IMG/VR virus record: IMGVR_UViG_3300034012_000426
Location: 1-41,341 of that record
DNA: 41,341 bases
Strand: one strand, 5' to 3'
Origin: a virus
This document shows positions 21,727 through 27,632 of this stretch, piece after piece; position 1 is the first letter of the stretch, and each line of letters begins with the position of its first letter. The position numbers and the translations under genes are program-made. The notes beneath the pieces were generated by a model. That model was not told the origin of the DNA. It made no database searches and saw nothing but the letters and a program-made list of their open reading frames with translations.

Positions 21727-21906
21727 GCGCATCGCCTCGGCAGCTAGCCACTTAATTTGCGAGCGCTGGCTGGCCTCCTGCTCAGCCAGTAGCAAGCTGT
21801 ACTCAAGTAACGCATTCCAATCTTTTGCTGCATGTAGCTGGCGCAACATGTTAGCGTTGGCAGCGCCGTGGAACTGTGCTTCCATTGTGTGAACTAATGG
21901 ATTCAT
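21664..21906 (-). CDS. Antisense small helical protein between dcd and the sigma factor
   Basis: 80 residues from ATG 21906 (MNPLVHTMEAQFHGAANANM). The core 'LRQLHAAKDWNALLEYSLLL' and 'AEQEASQRSQIKWLAAEAM' is strongly helical and protein-like and fills the 180-base gap between two plus-strand genes; the last 21 codons are antisense to dcd. Its ATG and the ATG of the sigma factor on the other strand are one base apart (CATCATGG), so each gene's control region lies inside the other or beyond. I do not recognise the family with certainty. It could regulate the sigma gene. Confidence 0.6.
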   Translation of the reverse strand: MNPLVHTMEAQFHGAANANMLRQLHAAKDWNALLEYSLLLAEQEASQRSQIKWLAAEAMRSCSIEPWHLAAAQELLGGSH

Positions 21907-21907
21907 C

Positions 21908-22921
21908 ATGGCTGACAGCATCAAAGACTACCTCAACAGTATCGCCAAATATCCACTACTGACACCGCAACAAGAGATACAACTCGGCAGGCGTGTCATT
22001 AGATGGCAAGAATTAAGACAATGCGACAGGGAGCTAACCCGTGATGAGCAACGCGAGTTGCGAAGCGGTGAACGCGCTAGGCAACGGTTTATTAAGTCCA
22101 ACCTGCAGCTTGTAGTCCATGTAGCCCGCAAGTACGACAAGCGCAGCAACAAGACGCTTGAGTTGATGGACTTGATCCAAGAGGGCAATATCGGCCTTGC
22201 GCGTGCGGTTGAGCTATTCGACCCGTCACGCGGTTACAAGTTTTCAACTTATGCCTATTGGTGGATCAGGCAAGGCATTACGCGGGCATTGATCCAGCAT
22301 GACTCCATAATTCGCCTGCCAACCAGTTTGCATGAGATGCTATACAAGATAAACCGCACCATGCAGGATCTAAGCCATAAGATCGGCAGACAGCCAACCA
22401 TGAGCGAAATATCTAACGCGCTAGATATGGACGTAGAAGAACTGTCATACTTGTTAAAGCAAACCTATAAAGTGACAAGCCTAGACCAGCGGGTTGCTGA
22501 CACCGAGACCACATGCATCGGTGACAACATTGCTGACCCTAACTATGACAATGACCTGATAGAAACCCGGCAAGAGATACGCGAATTGATGGATTGTTTT
22601 AACAAATACTTAGACCCGTTGACCAAACAAGTAATCCATGCCAGAAACCTTGCGCGGCCTGTTACCTGGGCGCAACTTGAACAGCAAACAGGCGTCAGCC
22701 GCACCAAGCTGCAAAACTTAGAGCGTCGTGGCATTAGCCGCCTTCGTATGCTGATGAGCAACCCATTAAGCAATACCCCGCTTGGCCATGTCGAAACCAA
22801 CAATCAGCCGCTATCAGGATGTATGGAGGGTTTGCTTCAACGGTATGTGCCGAGAGCACAGGCAGCAGTGGCAAGCACTAATTTTTTACCATCAGATGCT
22901 CAATCAACCAACCAATCCTGA
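21908..22921 (+). CDS. Sigma-70 family RNA polymerase sigma factor (cyanobacterial style)
   Basis: 337 residues. Region 1.2 'DSIKDYLNSIAKYPLLTPQQ', regions 2.1-2.2 'RFIKSNLQLVVHVARKYDKR' and 'DLIQEGNIGLARAVELFDP', and regions 2.3-2.4 'YKFSTYAYWWIRQGITRALI' are all present, with W118, W119, Q122 and T125 at the sigma-70 -10 contact positions. Region 3 follows (140-190). The region 4.2 helix reads 'GVSRTKLQNLERRG' where E. coli has 'DVTRERIRQIEAKA', so several -35 contact residues differ. A 50-residue tail follows. The style resembles group 2 factors of cyanobacteria. It is last in the rightward operon and converges on an HNH gene. Confidence 0.95.
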   Translation: MADSIKDYLNSIAKYPLLTPQQEIQLGRRVIRWQELRQCDRELTRDEQRELRSGERARQRFIKSNLQLVVHVARKYDKRSNKTLELMDLIQEGNIGLARAVELFDPSRGYKFSTYAYWWIRQGITRALIQHDSIIRLPTSLHEMLYKINRTMQDLSHKIGRQPTMSEISNALDMDVEELSYLLKQTYKVTSLDQRVADTETTCIGDNIADPNYDNDLIETRQEIRELMDCFNKYLDPLTKQVIHARNLARPVTWAQLEQQTGVSRTKLQNLERRGISRLRMLMSNPLSNTPLGHVETNNQPLSGCMEGLLQRYVPRAQAAVASTNFLPSDAQSTNQS

Positions 22922-23199
22922 ATCTTTAGAACGCGATCAACAGACCACGAATCTTGACGGCTAAACCATTCGCGCCATTCCTCGCTGCCTTTCTTACGGT
23001 TGCAATTCTTGCACGCCGGTACAAGATTGCAAGCAACAGTAGCGCCACCTTTATGGCGTGGCTTCACATGGTCTAGCGTGTCAGCCGGGGCGCCGCAATA
23101 CGCGCATGTATGGCCCCATGCTTCAAAGATTTGCTGTCTAAATTGATGCTTTGCGCTGCGTTTTGATACGAGGTTGGAGCCATCAATCAAATGATCCAC
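22900..23199 (-). CDS. HNH endonuclease
   Basis: 99 residues, GTG start at 23199. The HNH core is complete: 'HTCAYCGAPADTLDHVKPRH' and 'KGGATVACNLVPACKNCNRK', giving two CxxC zinc knuckles, the DH pair and the Asn. It may be a stand-alone homing nuclease or, as in HK97-like phages, help terminase cut DNA; it is far from terminase here, which favours the former. Its 3' end overlaps the sigma factor end by 22 bases on the opposite strand. Confidence 0.9.
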   Translation of the reverse strand: MDHLIDGSNLVSKRSAKHQFRQQIFEAWGHTCAYCGAPADTLDHVKPRHKGGATVACNLVPACKNCNRKKGSEEWREWFSRQDSWSVDRVLKIQDWLVD

Positions 23200-23365
23200 G
23201 CAGTTCCGGGATGGGTAACACCTGAACCGTGAGGCCCAGGACGTGATCGTTGGACGGCGCTAACTCAGTGAGCCGCGCTACGAAATTGTCCGATACCTCT
23301 TCCGGGTCGTCGTCTTCAGATTCCACCACAATGGTGTACTCAATCTCAAGGACGTACTGTCTCAT
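23183..23365 (-). CDS. Small acidic hypothetical protein
   Basis: 60 residues from ATG 23365 (MRQYVLEIEYTIVVESEDDD). Predicted beta-alpha-beta ('QYVLEIEYTIVVES', 'DNFVARLTELAPSN', 'VLGLTVQVLPI'), a ferredoxin-like small fold. It overlaps the phosphoesterase stop by four bases (ATGA) and the HNH start by 17. No family is recognised. Confidence 0.65.
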   Translation of the reverse strand: MRQYVLEIEYTIVVESEDDDPEEVSDNFVARLTELAPSNDHVLGLTVQVLPIPELRGSFD

Positions 23366-24213
23366 ACGGTTGGCCTGCAGGAGATGTCAACGCCGCCGCG
23401 CTCCCGTGGCCGCAGCGTTAGCCATATCCCGCCAAGTGACTTAGGCATTACGATGCGCTCAATCGCCCAGCCGCCTGTAGCGCCAAACTCCTGCTTATAG
23501 GTGCCGGTCTGCAAGTGCCAGCGCTGCTCAATCCATGCCTTGCCGTTTTCTGCGATGCGGTAGCACGGGTGTGCCACAATGCTGCGCTCGTGGTTGTGGC
23601 CGTTAAGCATGATGTCTGCATCAGGTGCGATCTGCGCGTACCGGCCGCCCCCCATGGTGCCTTTGGTGACGATGCCGCCCCATGCGCCGTGGTGGAAGAA
23701 CAATGTGCAGCGGCGTGTACGGCCGGCTGACTGCCGGAACGCAAACCGCACAAAGCCTTGGTAGCCCATGTGTTCGGTGACCGCGCCATCGTTGCGCATC
23801 AGCCGCACCACGTTCTCTAGCGGGTCGATCTCTTGATTGTTGAGCACGGCAGTCTCGTGGTTGCCGTCGCCCATCATCAGGATCATGTCACCGTATGGCC
23901 GGAGCAGGTCGGCTGACTCGCGGAACACCAGATCAAAGTAGTTGCCGCCAAGGTGCTCTGGTCTGATGTCGCCTTTGCTGCCGCGCCGATCCTTTTTGCC
24001 TTGCATCAGGCAAAGCACGTCGCCAAACATCAAAGCATGGCCGCCAATCGCTTTGCACTCATCCAGGTGCTGCAGCAGCAGCTTGCGGTTGCACTTTGGG
24101 TTGTCTAGGTGGATGTCCGACAGCAGCAGAAAGGTTGCTTCTTCCTTGGTGCTGTTGTACGGTATCCGTATCTCCAAAAGCTCTGGCGATACTCGCGTAG
24201 ACGTGATCGCCAT
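23362..24213 (-). CDS. Calcineurin-like metallophosphoesterase
   Basis: 283 residues. The five metal-binding blocks are visible: 'LLSDIHLDNP' (Asp33, His35), 'MFGDVLCL' (Asp65), 'MMGDGNHETA' (Asn118, His119), 'LFFHHGAWGG' (His174 or 175) and 'LNGHNHERSI' (His206, His208). The two-metal site hydrolyses phosphoesters, in phages usually of nucleotides or DNA ends, but the substrate cannot be told from sequence. It lies after the endolysin on the lysis strand. It is longer than minimal phosphoesterases because of a basic insertion near residues 72-90 and a C-terminal 50-residue extension. Confidence 0.9.
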   Translation of the reverse strand: MAITSTRVSPELLEIRIPYNSTKEEATFLLLSDIHLDNPKCNRKLLLQHLDECKAIGGHALMFGDVLCLMQGKKDRRGSKGDIRPEHLGGNYFDLVFRESADLLRPYGDMILMMGDGNHETAVLNNQEIDPLENVVRLMRNDGAVTEHMGYQGFVRFAFRQSAGRTRRCTLFFHHGAWGGIVTKGTMGGGRYAQIAPDADIMLNGHNHERSIVAHPCYRIAENGKAWIEQRWHLQTGTYKQEFGATGGWAIERIVMPKSLGGIWLTLRPRERGGVDISCRPTV

Positions 24214-24241
24214 GCCGTTGGTAGCGGCTTACACAGGCAGT

Positions 24242-25300
24242 CTAATAAGGCCAAGTGAGACGCGGCCTGCCTTGGCGGATGCCGGTATGGATAAAGCCCT
24301 TGGGTGCGCCTAGTCCAGTGCTGTATGGCCAATGCTTGACGCACCAGTCCTGCAGCTTATAGATGTCCACGCCGTTGATATACCAGTCAACTGCACCCAC
24401 GCCGGGCGCATTAAATAGGTGCTCGCTGCCGCTGGCACCACCTACCTGCCGATTGATGGCTGCTGGTCTGTAACCCGACGTGATGATGAGCGGCTTGTTG
24501 CCAAATGCACCACGAGCGCGTTCTAGGAATGCTGCCAGCTCAGCTGCGGTATCTACTTGGTACTGGTGATCAAAGCGCCGTGCCTCTTGGTCTAGCGCAA
24601 ACTCACCGATTCGGATGTGCGGCGTGATCCGTGCGCTGAACGGACTGCTAGGCGTCAGTTTGGCTGCTCCCTGCTGCTGATCGCCAACCCACAGCCTGCC
24701 TTCTGCCTGCCGGCGACGTAGCAAACCAGCCTCGACGTTGGTGCCGGGGTTGCGGTACAGCAGCAGCGCATCAGGGACGCCTGCCCAGTCCTTGCCCTTC
24801 AGCCGTTTGCTGATCGTCTCAAATCCTTCGGATCCGTAGAACCCGCTGCCCAGGTTGTAGGCAAAGCTAATCAGCGCACATTGCTGGTTGCCGCTCATGG
24901 CATTCCAAAACGGCACCGTGGCACGCAGCTTGGCGGCAATGCGGTCTATCTCAAGTTCAAGCAGGCTGCTGGCTTCAATAACTGTAATCTTGTCGCCGCG
25001 TTGCACCTTGCGGCCATCGCTGTACCTGGTGGTGCCATAGCCGATGGTCCACGGGTCGCCGCCGCTAAGCGGATCAGGGTAAGCGCTTAGGTGGCAGCCC
25101 TCAAACTCTTTTATCAGCTTTATCGCTGGCCCATAATTATGCAGCTTGCCGCCTTGCTGCCAGGTTTTGTACCAGGCTTGGTCCCTATTCAAGATTGCAG
25201 GCGCAACCTTTAATAGCTCCGCTTCCAATTCAGAGATGGCCGCCATTTGGTGTGGCGTGCCGTGCTTGTAGTACCGGAACAGGTCGCTCAGTTTGACCAT
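24242..25300 (-). CDS. Two-domain endolysin: GH24 lysozyme plus M15-like peptidase
   Basis: 352 residues. About 55-205 is a T4/P22-type lysozyme with 'EFEGCHLSAYPDP' and 'WTIGYGTTRYSDG', giving the catalytic Glu67, Asp76 and Thr85. About 220-352 resembles a zinc D-Ala-D-Ala peptidase (M15A/M15_3): 'LIITSGYRPAAINRQVGGAS', 'SEHLFNAPGVGAVDWY' and 'GFIHTGIRQGRPRLTW' with the His, Asp, His zinc ligands. The enzyme would cut both glycan and peptide bonds. There is no signal peptide, so a holin is needed for export. The ATG lies inside the end of the upstream frame. Confidence 0.93.
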   Translation of the reverse strand: MVKLSDLFRYYKHGTPHQMAAISELEAELLKVAPAILNRDQAWYKTWQQGGKLHNYGPAIKLIKEFEGCHLSAYPDPLSGGDPWTIGYGTTRYSDGRKVQRGDKITVIEASSLLELEIDRIAAKLRATVPFWNAMSGNQQCALISFAYNLGSGFYGSEGFETISKRLKGKDWAGVPDALLLYRNPGTNVEAGLLRRRQAEGRLWVGDQQQGAAKLTPSSPFSARITPHIRIGEFALDQEARRFDHQYQVDTAAELAAFLERARGAFGNKPLIITSGYRPAAINRQVGGASGSEHLFNAPGVGAVDWYINGVDIYKLQDWCVKHWPYSTGLGAPKGFIHTGIRQGRPRLTWPY

Positions 25301-25628
25301 GGTGACTTGATCTCCATTGCACCGCCAAGCAGGCGGCTATCTCCGGTTTGCAGTGTGTCGTCTACTGGGTGATGCGTAATCACCGGCTCAGGGCCTACGG
25401 GCTGCGCTGCGTGCCAGTCCGCTTCGGCTTGGTCTAGTTTGGCCGGCAACTGGGCCTCGAATCGCTGTTTGCGAATAGCGAACGAGGTCAGCGCTTTTTT
25501 GCTTTCAGCAGGTTCAGTACCTGAAACACCAGCTGCACAATGCTGTTGCTCTTCAGCGGGCTAATGGCGATCAGCTCGCTAGCAGCAGCAACGATAATCC
25601 AGAAGGCGGGATGAGAAAGGAAGTCCAC
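25288..25628 (-). CDS. Predicted -1 frameshift product in the lysis cassette
   Basis: If ribosomes slip by -1 at A_AAA_AAG (25500-25494), the 45 N-terminal residues of the membrane protein are joined to 'ALTSFAIRKQRFEAQLPAKL' and a further 48 residues ending 'GGAMEIKSPWSN' at 25288, 113 residues in all. The downstream frame overlaps the endolysin start and has no ATG or GTG in its first two thirds; a TTG at 25449 is the only other reasonable start (53 residues, with GAGG five bases upstream). The extension is polar and could reach into the periplasm or cytoplasm. A short and a long form would suit a holin/antiholin or spanin-like pair, which is inference. Confidence 0.55.
25455..25500 (-). 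promoter_or_regulatory. Candidate -1 ribosomal frameshift signal (slippery site and stem-loop)
   Basis: The heptamer A AAA AAG at 25500-25494, in the reading frame of the 46-residue gene, is the same as in E. coli dnaX. Six bases (CGCTGA, including the zero-frame stop) separate it from a stem-loop at 25487-25455: CCTCG/CGAGG and TCGCT/AGCGA, ten base pairs with a small internal bulge and a ten-base loop. Slippery heptamer, short spacer and hairpin is the standard arrangement for -1 frameshifting. Confidence 0.6.
25488..25628 (-). CDS. Small membrane protein, holin candidate (zero-frame product)
   Basis: 46 residues from GTG 25628, four bases after the preceding stop. A hydrophobic segment at about residues 9-23 ('FWIIVAAASELIAIS') is followed by 'PLKSNSIVQLVFQVLNLLKA' and a basic end (KKR). 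One transmembrane helix plus a second amphipathic helix fits a small holin or holin partner. Position between another membrane protein and the endolysin supports a lysis role. The 3' end carries the slippery sequence described separately. Confidence 0.65.
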   Translation of the reverse strand: MDFLSHPAFWIIVAAASELIAISPLKSNSIVQLVFQVLNLLKAKKR

Positions 25629-25632
25629 GGGG

Positions 25633-25881
25633 TTAGCGTGTAGGCCGTGCCTCAAGCATAGTCACGCGCTGCTCAACGCCATTAAGACGTGAAAAAGTTT
25701 CCTTACGGTCTTCCTTGATGTCCGTATGCAGCACCTCTAGCTGTGTGGCAATATGCTCTACGGCAGCGGTCAGTCTGATTACAGCTTCGCGTGCTTCATC
25801 GTTGCGACGGCTAAAGCCCATCGCGCCCATCGCGGCAACGGAGATCGACGCTCCAGCAATAGCAGCGATGACCTCGATCAT
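25633..25881 (-). CDS. Small membrane protein with coiled coil, lysis cassette
   Basis: 82 residues. N-terminal transmembrane helix at about 2-22 ('IEVIAAIAGASISVAAMGAM'), then a coiled coil ('REAVIRLTAAVEHIATQLEV', 'DRKETFSRLNGVEQRVTMLE'). This layout is seen in phage lysis genes, for example XhlA-like or holin-associated proteins, where the order may be reversed. It precedes the holin candidate and endolysin, so a role in membrane disruption is likely but not proven. Confidence 0.65.
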   Translation of the reverse strand: MIEVIAAIAGASISVAAMGAMGFSRRNDEAREAVIRLTAAVEHIATQLEVLHTDIKEDRKETFSRLNGVEQRVTMLEARPTR

Positions 25882-25890
25882 GTAATCAGT

Positions 25891-26028
25891 TTAACGACCC
25901 TGCCCGCGCAGCTTTTTGCGGCCACGGCGTCGCGGCCTGGACCGCTGCCCTTGCCCTTGGCTGGTTGTCTTGGGGACAGGATTCTTGCGGACGGTGCCGC
26001 TTAGACCAGCCTTTGCTTTTACTGCCAC
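25891..26028 (-). CDS. Small very basic protein
   Basis: 45 residues from GTG 26028. 'AVKAKAGLSGTVRKNPVPKT' is followed by a Gln/Gly linker and an Arg/Lys-rich tail ('RPRRRGRKKLRGQGR'). It overlaps the upstream gene by ten bases. The start matches the point where the protein-like sequence begins. Strong positive charge suggests nucleic-acid or membrane-surface binding; function is unknown. Confidence 0.55.
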   Translation of the reverse strand: MAVKAKAGLSGTVRKNPVPKTTSQGQGQRSRPRRRGRKKLRGQGR

Positions 26029-26348
26029 GGGACGCCAGCTTCAACGGTCGGAAACTGCTGGTCTACGATCCGTGCAGCGAGCGCTTCCTCGATCTCGGTG
26101 ACCTTATCGGGGCCGAACTTGTCCTTGACCCACTGAACGCAAAGCTCTTCGGTGAGCTGGCTGAACGGGATCATGCTGCCCTCAGGACGCTCCAGACCCA
26201 TGGAGCCATAGGCACCGGAGTTGTAGGGATTGCCTTCGGGGTCAACCTCATCAGAGATGCCCACCACCGTCCAGTGAGCGGTAAAGACGTAACCGTCCGA
26301 AACCTCGCGTTCTAGGTTGGCGATGGCCCAGTTGTAGGTGATGCTCAT
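26019..26348 (-). CDS. Conserved phage protein with cyanophage-like features
   Basis: 109 residues. 'MSITYNWAIANLEREVSDGY' then 'VFTAHWTVVGISDEVDPEGN', 'GAYGSMGLERPEGSMIPFSQ' and the ending 'TVEAGVPWQ' match a small protein type that recurs in cyanophages (beta-rich N-terminus 'FTAHWT', acidic helix 'LTEELCVQWVKDKFG', C-terminal PW). Function is unknown; it is generally found near structural genes. It lies between integrase and the lysis genes. Confidence 0.7.
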   Translation of the reverse strand: MSITYNWAIANLEREVSDGYVFTAHWTVVGISDEVDPEGNPYNSGAYGSMGLERPEGSMIPFSQLTEELCVQWVKDKFGPDKVTEIEEALAARIVDQQFPTVEAGVPWQ

Positions 26349-26376
26349 GATTGGTGGTCAGTAGCAGCAGTGTAAG

Positions 26377-27231
26377 TCAAAGCTCAGGAACTTCGTATTC
26401 CTGAGTCGTGTTGCAGTAGTGCTTAAAGATCACCTCAGCCGTATTGCCCGCCCAGTTTGCAACCTGCGGCACTGGGATGCCAGCTTCGATCCAACGGCTG
26501 ATTGCCGTATGCCGACAGTCGTATGGACGGTAAGCATGGGAGATCAGGCCAGCAGCATGAAGCGGCTGCAGCTTTTTCCTGAAGTAGCTCTGAAATGCAA
26601 GCCGGTCCCAAGGGAAAATAAACTCGCCGTCCTTTGGTAACTGGTCAAGAATCGTTTGGCATTTGCGGTTGAGCGGCACCCATCGCTTTTTGTTGGTCTT
26701 GGTGCTGTCTTTGTAACCGTGCGTCAGGGTCCAATTGCTGTGAACAAGAATCTTGCCATCTTTGATGTCTGACCACTTAAGGGCTCGCACCTCACCAGTG
26801 CGCATGGCGGTCTGCAGCATGAACTCGGTGTAAGCCGACCAGTCAGCGCTGCAATAGGTGTACTTCGCGGCCAGGGCAGCTAGCACCAAGCCAACCTCAT
26901 TGCGCGGGATGACGATGATGTCGATGTCCCGCTGCGGCGCCTTTGGCATCTTGAAACTTGCCAGCGGGTTGCGTGCCAGATACGCGACGTCTTCCTGCGC
27001 TGCCCACTTGTACATGCTTTTGGTGTACATCGCCACGCGGCGAGACGTGAGCACTGGGGTTTGCCCCAACACCCAGATCACCACCTGCCGTGCCTGCTCA
27101 ATATCCTGCACTGGGCAGCGCCTGAGCCACTTGGTGACTTGACGGTAATCAGACGTCAGGCTGGTTGGGCACAGCGAAATAGAACGCTCCGCAAGGAAGG
27201 CGTCCCATAGCTCGCTGACTGTCAGTGTCAC
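26377..27231 (-). CDS. int: Tyrosine recombinase (integrase)
   Basis: 284 residues. A SAM-like N-terminal core-binding domain (about 1-95, 'SELWDAFLAERSISLC', 'VAMYTKSMYKWAAQED') is followed by the catalytic domain: Arg149 in 'TAMRTGEVRALKWSD', Lys in 'STKTNKKRWVPL', Arg240 in 'YDCRHTAISRW', 'VANWAGNTAEV' and the nucleophile Tyr272 in 'FKHYCNTT'. The usual His of HxxR is Tyr237 and the usual His of LGH is Asn263, both substitutions known in active relatives. The arm-binding domain is short. It suggests integration into the host chromosome. No repressor gene or tRNA-like attachment site was found. Confidence 0.92.
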   Translation of the reverse strand: MTLTVSELWDAFLAERSISLCPTSLTSDYRQVTKWLRRCPVQDIEQARQVVIWVLGQTPVLTSRRVAMYTKSMYKWAAQEDVAYLARNPLASFKMPKAPQRDIDIIVIPRNEVGLVLAALAAKYTYCSADWSAYTEFMLQTAMRTGEVRALKWSDIKDGKILVHSNWTLTHGYKDSTKTNKKRWVPLNRKCQTILDQLPKDGEFIFPWDRLAFQSYFRKKLQPLHAAGLISHAYRPYDCRHTAISRWIEAGIPVPQVANWAGNTAEVIFKHYCNTTQEYEVPEL

Positions 27232-27251
27232 TGTGTCATTTGTGAAGGTGA

Positions 27252-27443
27252 CTACTCGGCGTCGGGCAGTTGCTCTATGGCGAGACGGAGATCTTCAATG
27301 GCGAATTGAGTTTCTTGGTTCGTGTCTGCTACATAGCTGACGTGATCGAGCTTCTTCAGTAAATGTTCTTTTAGGTTCGGTGGTTTTGTTTGTGTCAGAG
27401 CGGCCATAAAATTAGAAGATACTTCGTCGTAAAAGTTGGTCAT
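27252..27443 (-). CDS. Small hypothetical protein upstream of integrase
   Basis: 63 residues from ATG 27443 (MTNFYDEVSSNFMAALTQTK). Two helices are predicted ('LKEHLLKKLDHVSYVADTNQ', 'FAIEDLRLAIEQLP'). It ends 20 bases before the integrase start on the same strand and follows the hairpin region, so it may head a short integrase transcript. No family is recognised; it could be a recombination accessory factor. Confidence 0.55.
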   Translation of the reverse strand: MTNFYDEVSSNFMAALTQTKPPNLKEHLLKKLDHVSYVADTNQETQFAIEDLRLAIEQLPDAE

Positions 27444-27484
27444 TTGGGTTAAGCGTAGAAGTGGGAATGACTACTGCTGCTACT

Positions 27485-27490
27485 TGTCAA
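27485..27490 (-). promoter_or_regulatory. Isolated TTGACA box before the integrase unit
   Basis: On the minus strand a perfect TTGACA occurs 42 bases before the ATG at 27443, directly after the terminator-like hairpin. No convincing -10 box lies at 16-18 bases, so a standard promoter is uncertain; the place in the genome (new unit after a tail fibre gene) is the main argument. Confidence 0.25.
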
Positions 27491-27496
27491 ATTCTG

Positions 27497-27532
27497 CGGG
27501 AGGCGATCAACCCTCCCGGCCTAGCAAGCTAG
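27497..27532 (-). terminator. Paired hairpins after the tail fibre gene
   Basis: Reading leftward from the fibre gene, a stem CCTAG/CTAGG (27519-27532) is followed at once by CGGGAGG/CCTCCCG (27518-27497, perfect seven-base stem, eight-base loop). The sequence after it is cagaatttg, without a clean T-run, so termination may be partial or factor-dependent. The stretch 27533-27632 holds no gene I can support. GGCCTAGCAAGC occurs twice here (27518-27529 and 27630-27641), the second copy spanning the fibre stop codon. Confidence 0.45.
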
Positions 27533-27632
27533 GACTTAGAGCCGATGCAGCAACCAGACACTTCCAGTCCATGCAACGGCGACGGCTTCATTGTAGCTAA
27601 CTCAGACACAGAGGAGAGTAGGACTACTGGGC

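Noticed and set aside
27541-27605. A short minus-strand open frame after the tail fibre gene reading VSYNEAVAVAWTGSVWLLHR
   Set aside because: It looks protein-like but has no usable start codon and only 21 codons; it may be a remnant of a fibre end, which cannot be supported from this window alone.
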